Below, piece by piece: positions 56,851-64,000 of a DNA stretch of 64,000 nt. The notes under the pieces were generated by a model, which saw only the letters and a list, made by a program, of their open reading frames with translations, had not been told where the DNA came from and made no database searches. The stretch is taken from the NCBI RefSeq assembly GCF_050436995.1, contig NC_134758.1:10044001-10108000 (forward strand), given 5' to 3'. The stretch comes from Anticarsia gemmatalis (taxonomy: Eukaryota; Arthropoda; Insecta; Lepidoptera; Erebidae). The position numbers and the translations under genes are program-made. Position 1 is the stretch's first letter. Every line of letters starts with the position of its first letter.

Positions 56851-57777
56851 GAGTTTCACTTCCCATGCGATTTAAAAGGCAGACAGGTGTAAATGTATGT
56901 GCGTGTCGCAACTCTCGTGTTATGACGACTTTAGCTTTGCATTCGATATTTGAATTGACGAATTCGAAGGTTTCAGGGATTGTAAACATTGGGTTGAAAA
57001 GTCTTTTTAGAATTTTTGGAATTATACATGCTATGTTCTTTGGTTTATAAAAATTTGAATTATCTTATCGTAAGGGAATAGTTCAGGCTTTTGGATATCA
57101 GTATAAAGTGTATTTCAATTACATTGTCATGTAAAAATGCCGCTTTCAGTTACAGTAGGTAATGTAATTTTAAAATGTGTTAATAAAAGTTTACCGTACG
57201 TGTTTGTTTTTTTTTTTTTTGGTTAAACCCTTAGCCACGAATTTATTAAACGCATGGACTTGCCCCAGAAATTAGGAGTAAACAATTATAAAATAATATG
57301 CATAGCAAAGCATATTATTTTACAATTTACGTATTGAATGTAAGTTAAGAACTCATGCATTAAAAAAACTTTTTAGATCTGTTCAAACATCTCATAAGAG
57401 AATTCGCAAATTGATGTATTTAGGGATCTAAAAGAAATAAGTTATTAAAATATGTCAGATTGTAGGTGGTCTTTGCAGAAACTACTGAATAGGGACGTAC
57501 GCAAAAGTACGCTAACTGTATCACAAGTAACTACATACTGTAATACCTAATTTACCTATCTTACTAAAACTATAAGAATTATATAAAATATAATATACCC
57601 CGCAATATTTGGTTTTAAACATAGGTAGCGTTCTATAATATATTTTTAAATATCTATATTATGAAAACTATGCATCAAATATTCAGTAATTCTAAATCTG
57701 AATTATATAGGCTGTGTACTTTTGACAATAAACTTTTTAAGTGTTTATTATTAAAACTTTAAACACTCTTGTTGTAT
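56851..57777. other. AT-rich stretch, nothing recognised
   Basis: Only short, non-protein-like frames and a T run at 57208-57220. Confidence 0.45.
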
Positions 57778-57876
57778 GTTTAATGTATAATTAATAGAAT
57801 ACGGGAATAAAGAATACGGCATTTTAAGGTAAAATGCGTGTTAGCGTTAATTCCCGTATTCTATTATACATTAAAC
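57778..57876. mobile_element. foldback element, about 100 bp, with an inner hairpin
   Basis: GTTTAATGTATA(ATTA)ATAGAATACGGGAAT on the left mirrors ATTCCCGTATTCTATTATAC and ATTAAAC on the right. The centre contains GCATTTTA-AGG-TAAAATGC, a second perfect hairpin. The core ACACGCATTTTACC and ATACGGGAA also occurs at 26008-26060, so it is a dispersed family. There is no coding capacity and the target duplication is unclear. Confidence 0.7.
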
Positions 57877-58503
57877 TGTAAACCTATTTATTTAAAGTTG
57901 TACATTTTTTATATACAGGATGTATTCCTAAGAATATAAACGTGTATATACAGGGTGTGTACAGTAATACATAGTAATGTGCGCATGAAGATATATCTCG
58001 TGATATACAGCCCATCGCCACAGAGCTCGGGAGCATTTTTCAAGACACAATCCTCCCTCGCTTTTCTGAACGTATTATTGTTTGCTGTGAGTTAGAAACT
58101 GTAGCGATTTGTCTAGGAAAACCAAATAATATGACATTGTAAACTTAAAACTTAAATTACTTTATAATTGTTCTGTGCGGTAAACGAATCACCTGAAATT
58201 ATTGAATTATAAGGTTGTAATTTCGTAGATGCTTATATTTAAATAAAAATAATAATTGATATACAGAAATAAATAATTACAATAATCCTTAGAAGTTCTC
58301 GTAAATTTATATTTTTACGATTATAGGTGTTTTGCTACATATATTATCAGATGATGGTGAGACACTTTGTTGGTGGTGGTTTGATCAACGAAAGTGTTTC
58401 AAAACCACTCATTAAATTCATGCTTATAATGCTGGCCCGAAACAAACCTTTAGCCTGACGTTTTGGCGCAGATAATAATGACAGGACTGAAGCAGTATTC
58501 TAA
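57877..58503. other. AT-rich stretch with two short motifs
   Basis: ATATACAGGATGT and ATATACAGGGTGT lie at 57913 and 57945, a word common in arthropod repeats. GCCTGACGTTTTGGCGCAG is at 58453-58471. No gene. Confidence 0.4.
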
Positions 58504-58767
58504 TCTATACTAATATTATAAAGCTGAAGAGTTTGTTTGTTTGTTTGATTGTTTGTTTGTTTGAACGCGCTAATCTCAGGAACTACTGGTCCGATTTGAA
58601 AAATTCTTTCAGTGTTGGATAGCCCATTTATCGAGGAAGGCTATAGGCTATATTACATCACGCTATGGTTATTAGGAGCGGAGTAGCAACGAAAAATGTT
58701 ACAGAAGCGGGGAAAAATTTCACCTGTTCTCTTAGGTGACGCAAGCGAAGTTGCGCGGGTCAGCTAG
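58504..58767 (+). mobile_element. non-autonomous Helitron, copy 5
   Basis: It starts TCTATACTAATATTATAAAG, has GTTTGTTTG with one GATT interruption, GAACGCGCTAATCTCAGGAA, and ends GCGAAGTTGCGCGGGTCAGC, TAG. The flanks are A and T. It is complete. Confidence 0.92.
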
Positions 58768-59644
58768 TGTAAAATACGTATTCGCGTTAGATCCATGCAA
58801 CACGAAATTTAAAAAGTTATGATAAGTAAAACCTACATCGAGTGGCCTGAATTGTCTTTCAACCCGCTTTTCACTTATATCTTAGTCCCCCCACAAGGCC
58901 GTAAGTTCGTTTTTCTCCCCGCTCCTTGGCAGTTTTGATGCATCGTAATATTTTCGCGTCAGCCGCATGCCGTGACGGCCGTGATATATTGGCGCCTGCC
59001 TACTTACAGATATTATAACAATTTCGCCTTATTCTTCGCCTCTTTTTATTTATGTTTTAGGGAATTGAATTATGTCGGCCTATGTATGGTTCCTTTGAAA
59101 TTTTGGGTGAAAAGTTTTATGTATATTCAAGATAGATGCTGCTTTTGCAAATCTTCATCACGTTATGGGCGAAAATACTAATGAGCAATGTACTTCACCA
59201 GTAATCTTAAAACTTAGTTTTATCTCGATTAGGGTACGGAAAAGTGCTTTGCTGCTTGCTTGTACTTTTCATTTTCATCAGAATATCAATCACACAGTCA
59301 ACACGTTTGGTCGAAAACAATTAATATTAACGTTGGTGTATAGACAGAGACTTCCTTATTAATATTTAACCTAAAAATATAATTACCTTATAAAAAGAAA
59401 ATCTTTCAACAACATCAGACAATTTCAGTTACGGATACTGACGATACAAAAATACACCTACGCTGTTTATTTCACCCTTCTTCCAATTCAAATAAACTAA
59501 AATCCAAAACATACGGAAACGCCACAAAACTCAAAAAAACCTTTCAAACAAAAAACCTTAACAAGTTTCCTTTTAAACTTATTCTACGAGATAATCTTAA
59601 GTAAAGGTTTTCTTTGAGAACTGAAGGTAAAATAGTTGACACGG
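58768..59644. other. AT-rich stretch, slightly GC-richer at 58890-59000
   Basis: CGCGTCAGCCGCATGCCGTG and GACGGCCGTGATATATTGGC lie at 58957-58994. The frames 58972-59181 and 59165-59362 follow but show no domain. Confidence 0.4.
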
Positions 59645-59764
59645 TGTGCGCATGCGCGTGTGAGGTTCAACGTCGCCTTTCAGTCTATCTCGTATGTATG
59701 GAAATGTGGACTAAGCCGGAGGTAAAGCCGGTGTCATGGTGGAAAAAGCCGGATAAAGCCGGTG
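59645..59764 (+). promoter_or_regulatory. promoter-like patch: NRF1/Ewg palindrome and AAGCCGG repeats
   Basis: TGCGCATGCGCG (59647-59658) fits the NRF1/Erect-wing consensus YGCGCAYGCGCR exactly. TTCAGTCT near 59679 resembles an arthropod initiator. AAGCCGG then occurs at 59713, 59725, 59746 and 59756. No coding frame begins convincingly downstream on either strand, so a promoter is only a possibility. Confidence 0.25.
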
Positions 59765-61340
59765 CAAAAATGTAGAGAATTTTGAAAGTAAGGTGATGTA
59801 ATTGTGAATAGGTATTTAAAATAAAACATATTATAATAAATACATAATTATGTACATCAATCAATTCGTACATTAATATAGACGTAATGAATTATACAAA
59901 GACTGAAAAAATAGTGAATTTCGTTTGACGTTTTGAAGGCTTAAAAAGTACTGCTGTTAAATAAGATCGAACTCATTTTAGATATTGCCGAAATATTTAC
60001 TTCTCTTCTCACTTTTGCTAAGCACCATCATTATTAGTACTTACAAAAATATAGTATTTTCAGGTAATACCTGTACTCTACTCTTCTGTTACAAAGTTAA
60101 CTCCTACACAAATAAGTTTATAAGTAGATTAGATACTATACATAAAACTAAGTACTATGAAACATTATGTATTTACTCAAATAACAAGCACCAATACACT
60201 TTTCTGATTATTCTAACCATGACTATCATGTAATCCCTACACCTTTCGCGATTCTTCTGTCTTTTTTCTATTACTCTGAAATGTTCTAACATTTTCACCG
60301 TTGTACACATACCCTTATACCTCATATACCCACCGCTATCTAGCCATCAGTTTACGAATATATTCTTTCTCAAGATATTGCGTCTCGAGATTTGTGGGCC
60401 TGAGCTTTTACATGTATATTTACAACCACCCTGTATAATACTTTACACGTACATTGAGTTAGTTTTAAAAAGTTATTTGATTTTTAAAGCTGGGTTTATG
60501 TACAGTGTGTTGCTTTAAACGGTTTTGTTTATTAACTATATTATAGCTACTGATATGGCTTAGCGTTTCTTTAGTAGTAGTAGCAGTAATAGTTTTTTTA
60601 GTTTAGTAGCAGTAGAAAATTACAGAATATTATTCGACATAAATAATTACTAAGATACTTTTACTGAGGCAATTTGATTCAGTAAAGTTTAATTCGCTTT
60701 CTATGCCACTTTTTATAAAGAATTATAGTAAGAGCTGTTTCTTGTATCATATATTCGACACATCTCTAAATGTTATTGAATTTTTTATGTACAAGCCTCC
60801 GTATTTGAGAAATAGTAATATGATTTACTTGTTTAATAAAAATAAAAGTACTACAAAAATTCCATAAAATTACTTAAAAAATGTTGCACACCACTGCATT
60901 CGAATTTCAACTTGCAACAAAAAACCTTCATTCCACATCAAACCTACGCCTACTCGCTCCATAAAAAATCACATTCGATTTTCAATTCAAAAATTGGCGG
61001 TAATATTTCACGAACTCATCGTTCGTTCTTCGTCACGTAATACATCAACGTAATCTCCTTACCGTCTCAATTTTAGACTGCTACCTCCCTAGGGATTACC
61101 GCCGCTGATTTTTCTTTCACGAATAGTTAAATAGATTGGATTTATTTATGAATTGGTAAAGCATGTGGACTTTTTGGTAGTACTGTAATGTTACTGTTGT
61201 TGTTAAAAAACTAACAGTAAGTAGAGAAGTCTTGGTGTATGAATTTATCGACCCGAAAATTGTTGTTTTAAAACTAACTCGTCTTATTTGATGACTGGAA
61301 AATAGGAGGTTTTTGAAAATGGGAAACCTTCTCTAACTAC
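59765..61340. other. AT-rich stretch, nothing recognised
   Basis: A short TAG-triplet run lies at 60571-60613. The 82-codon frame at 59985-60233 is not protein-like. Confidence 0.45.
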
Positions 61341-61505
61341 TACTTTTAATATTATAAATGCGAAAGTTTGCGAAGATGCGTGTAAACATGCTTGTTACTC
61401 TTTCACAAAAAAACTACTTAACGAATTTTAATAAAATTAAATTTAATACGGATACTTTTAAACCGGGAAATCTTTTCTCGCGGACGCAGTCGCGATCGGA
61501 AGCTT
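61341..61505 (+). repeat. dispersed repeat R2, best copy
   Basis: TACTTTTAATATTATAAATG, CGAAAGTTTGCGAAGATG, TTGTTACTCTTTCACAAAAA, CTACTTAACGAATTTTAAT, then CCGGGAAATCTTTTCTCGCG. The frame at 61358-61570 is the repeat read through. Confidence 0.7.
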
Positions 61506-61875
61506 TTATTTCGAAGTTCCAACACCTTATCAAAACTAACACATATTTAAAATCTTTTAAAACTCAATAACGCAAAATCTATGAAGATTATAGATAAAAA
61601 AACCCTCTACCGATTCTACTGTAGAATAAAAAATCTTAGGGAGACAAAATAGTTTTTCCCATCAATAAGCAAATCCACGGGAGGTAACATTTCCCCAACA
61701 CATACAACCCTAGACCGCCCGAAAAAAACATAATTTACTCACAAGACATTATGGCTCTAACAAGACACAATGCCTTCGCGAAATATCCTCCCTAATGCTT
61801 TCCAACCAGTATAATAAGACCTCCCCCTCCTCCCGTAGTTAAGGCATTTCGTCGTTTAAGTTCTATCACCACTAA
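61506..61875. other. AT-rich gap
   Basis: Nothing recognised. Confidence 0.4.
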
Positions 61876-61991
61876 CTCCCGGTTTCTGAGGTACATTTAG
61901 CGGTAGTTTATCTATTCAATGGCGTTTAAACTCATATAAAAAACGCTATTGAATAGATAAACTACCGTTAAATGTACTCAAAAAACGGGGG
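61876..61991. mobile_element. palindromic MITE, family F, copy 3
   Basis: Both arms are present: CTCCCGGTTTCTGAGGTACA, TTTAGCGGTAGTTTATCTAT and, inverted, GAATAGATAAACTACCGTTA, AATGTACTCAAAAAACGGGG. TAA flanks both ends (61873-61875 and 61992-61994), which fits a 3-bp target duplication of the Harbinger/ISL2EU kind. That class assignment is tentative because copies 1 and 2 do not show it. Confidence 0.88.
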
Positions 61992-62092
61992 TAAGTCATT
62001 TTTGACATTTTAATGTCTATTACAGAATCGAAAAACGAAATTAAAATTAGTCTCTCCTGAAAAGTTGCTAAAATGACGTGGTAATAGAACTA

Positions 62093-62111
62093 AAACGACG
62101 ATTTGTAGGTA
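62093..62111. repeat. target-site duplication, left copy (19 bp)
   Basis: AAACGACGATTTGTAGGTA is repeated without a change at 62470-62488. Both copies abut the SINE. Confidence 0.9.
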
Positions 62112-62469
62112 TATGAGCCTAGCTTTTTTTCCAAACTATGTTGGTCGGCATCCAGTCTCATCGGATGCAGCTGAATACCTGCATGAATTTACATGGAGCG
62201 ACTGTCTGACCTCCACAACCCAATTACCTGGGTGATAACAATCCTTAGTTAAGACTGGTTGTTAGACTTTCAAGCTTCTGACTACTTAACGACTGTCAAA
62301 GATCTTTGAAAATGACGGGACCTACAATTTAACGTGCCTTCCGAAACACGGAGAAACTGGATATGTATAAGATAGTCACCCATCCACAGATCAACCTCGA
62401 CAAGCGTGGCTTAACCGCAAAGATCGATCTGCGCGGCTGTTGGTAACTAAGCCACGAGCTCCTCTCTCC
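62112..62469 (-). mobile_element. 5S-rRNA-derived SINE with an RTE-like 3' tail
   Basis: The minus-strand head is GAGCTCGTGGCTTAGTTACC, then GCGGTTAAGCCACGCTTGTC, TCTGTGGATGGGTGAC, which align with the 5S rRNA control region, as in the SINEs at 19.9 and 44.9 kb. The middle has CTCCGTGTTTCGGAAGGCAC. The tail differs from those copies: GGTAATTGGGTTGTGGAGGT, CAGACAGTCGCTCC, CCAACATAGTTTGGAAAAAA, AGCTAGGCTC, which I recognise as the type of 3' end found on RTE/BovB-class LINEs. The head would drive polymerase III transcription and the tail would recruit RTE reverse transcriptase. The perfect 19-bp target duplication supports insertion by target-primed reverse transcription. A 100-codon minus-strand frame overlapping it is not a gene. 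Confidence 0.88.
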
Positions 62470-62488
62470 AAACGACGATTTGTAGGTA
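62470..62488. repeat. target-site duplication, right copy (19 bp)
   Basis: Identical to 62093-62111. Confidence 0.9.
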
Positions 62489-64000
62489 GTAGAAGAAAAT
62501 TGTCGTATAAAGTCAGGGGTCAATGTATTTTGGTGATAGGTACCTACTCGCGTCAGTCGTTGCGAGTGATGGATGACGGAGGCGGGGCGAATCCAATCAT
62601 TATCCGTGATGCATGACCGTTGGTACATCACTAGTTCCGAACTGATTCGATTTTTGAAAATTTGTTTTTCTTGATTTAAATTCGAATGTTAGCATTTGAA
62701 ATTTGAATGGTTGATTTCTTTGATGAAACCCAGTTTTCCCGAAACGGACAAAATGTATGACTATTAAATAAAGTATTTAATACTTTATACCAAGAAGTTT
62801 ACGACATAAAGGATATTTTAAATTTGAATTAAATCAATGAAATTATTGTAGAGATATAACACGATGTTTTTATTTCTTGTGTTATGGTTAGGTACTGGTC
62901 CGCCATATTGAATTTATAATGACGTCACACAACTAACAATGTCACATAGGTTGTATGAAAATAATATAATACCTTCCTAGATCACGTATAAAACTGCAAT
63001 ATTAAATTACTATACATACAATAACCGAAAAAAAATCGTATATAATTAGATAGAATAAATAAAATTCACAAGTACTTACATTTTATAACCACAACACTAA
63101 CAGCACAAACTTCACAAATATAATTTTCCAATTTCAAAAATTTTACTGTCAACCCAAAAGCAATCGAAAAAACAAAACAATTTAAAAAAATCACACCATT
63201 ATTTTTGTTTCCAGTTGCACACACTACGAAACACAAAATCAGACTGAATGTGCACCAAAAAAATCACAATCGCAAATTCTTTTTTTCCAAACCGTATACA
63301 TTAAACCCTTGCATAATTAAAAATATGCGTGAGTTCAAATAATCGCGAAGAATTAACCCTTTGCATGCAAATTAGGTTTGGATGTGACCGAATCACGACC
63401 GGTCCAACCCAGGTGTGTTATTATTTTAAATATAATTTGCATATAACTTGGGGATGTTAGAATGTATTGTCGTTTTTAAGATACGTGTGAAGGTGAGATG
63501 TTTTTGACGGTTATTAAAGGTAAACAAGTTTGCCCGTTTTAATTTTGTGAGCAGATAGGTCGACTAGAATGTCGGGAATATTTTGTCAGGTTTTATCTAA
63601 TACTTTAACTGCCAAACAGGCTTCTTAGAATAACTATGAATTGTTATAGTTACTTAGTCAATTGTACCGACCCCAACTAGCGTGGGACAATGGTATAGAA
63701 CATATACATAGAGTCAATCGTACATAAGCTATGTGTTCTGTTATTAGACGGCTTAATATGATTTCAAAGTTTATCCTTTTCCTGTCATATCACATACACT
63801 ATAGAGTAGTTACTTTACTACTTTCCTTACAAATACGAATTTATTAAACAGGCTTAATCCATAAAAATGCCATAATAAACACGTTATAAAACCCTATAAT
63901 TTTATTAAAAAACGATCTCTATAACATTGATTAGCATAAGACCACCCTTTGAACGAAATAAAACAAGTCGTAATTACAAAAGCTTTGAATGAGGTATTTT
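62489..64000. other. AT-rich stretch to the window end
   Basis: ATAATGACGTCACACAA (CRE/ATF-type TGACGTCA near 62920) lies about 25 bases after GTCCGCCATATTG. TTTGCATGCAAATTA near 63361 contains an octamer-like ATGCAAAT. These are isolated motifs. No gene or known repeat was seen. Confidence 0.4.

Noticed and set aside
62329..62631. 100-codon minus-strand open frame
   Set aside because: It overlaps the 5S-derived SINE and its flank and is explained by SINE sequence.
1..64000. CRISPR arrays, bacterial operons, phage or rRNA operons
   Set aside because: None of the required repeat-spacer regularity, gene density or rRNA sequence is present; the DNA is of insect nuclear type.
1..64000. known insect microRNA genes such as let-7, miR-1, bantam, miR-9 and miR-8
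   Set aside because: I looked for their mature-sequence words on both strands by eye and saw none; a covariance or BLAST search would be needed to exclude others.

Overview
The window looks like non-coding, repeat-rich nuclear DNA from a moth or butterfly, probably a noctuoid moth. It is strongly AT-rich. It carries dispersed elements I know from lepidopteran genomes: short Helitrons that run from TCTATACTAATATTATAAAG to CAGCTAG, tRNA-headed SINEs of the noctuid type, 5S-rRNA-headed SINEs, and small foldback MITEs. The species cannot be fixed from this sequence alone. I found no convincing host protein-coding exon, rRNA gene, functional tRNA gene or CRISPR array. The open frames are short (at most about 105 codons), have the composition of the surrounding AT-rich DNA and show no recognisable domain. 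The one exception is a pair of broken transposase pieces at 14.6-14.9 kb.

Layout. 0-7.7 kb: mostly unique AT-rich DNA with old SINE debris, a local duplication at each of 0-0.45 kb and 6.1-6.3 kb, and a perfect 15-bp hairpin. 7.7-8.7 kb: a Helitron, an old dispersed repeat and a roughly 380-bp tRNA-headed SINE in a row. 10.3 kb: a reverse-strand SINE. 13.98-15.58 kb: the most complete transposon, a Tc1/mariner-type element with 459-bp terminal inverted repeats, TA target duplications and an internally deleted transposase. 19.9-22.0 kb: a 5S-headed SINE and two tRNA-headed SINEs. 25.7 kb: five ATCGAT motifs in 145 bp. 30.5-32.1 kb: a GC-richer patch followed by an unusual cluster of GTCGCGACAT-like words. 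33-37 kb: two Helitrons and an 11-12-bp minisatellite. 37.4-37.8 kb: a block containing TTTGGGG runs, present three times. 44.2-46.5 kb: a nested cluster of Helitron, foldback element, 5S SINE and two tRNA SINEs. 51.6-52.5 kb: a diverged local duplication. 53-62 kb: three copies of one roughly 115-bp palindromic MITE, another foldback and a fifth Helitron. 62.1-62.5 kb: a 5S-headed SINE with an RTE-like tail and a perfect 19-bp target-site duplication.

No genes here act together. The biology is that of mobile DNA: non-autonomous rolling-circle elements, SINEs that depend on LINE machinery supplied elsewhere, and cut-and-paste elements that have lost their transposase. The regulatory notes (NRF1, ETS and CTCF-like words, ATCGAT and CTGTCA clusters) are motif observations only. 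The least explained signals are the inverted-repeat architecture of the Tc1 element, the 31.5-32.1 kb word cluster, the 37.4-37.8 kb repeat and the 51.6-52.5 kb duplication.
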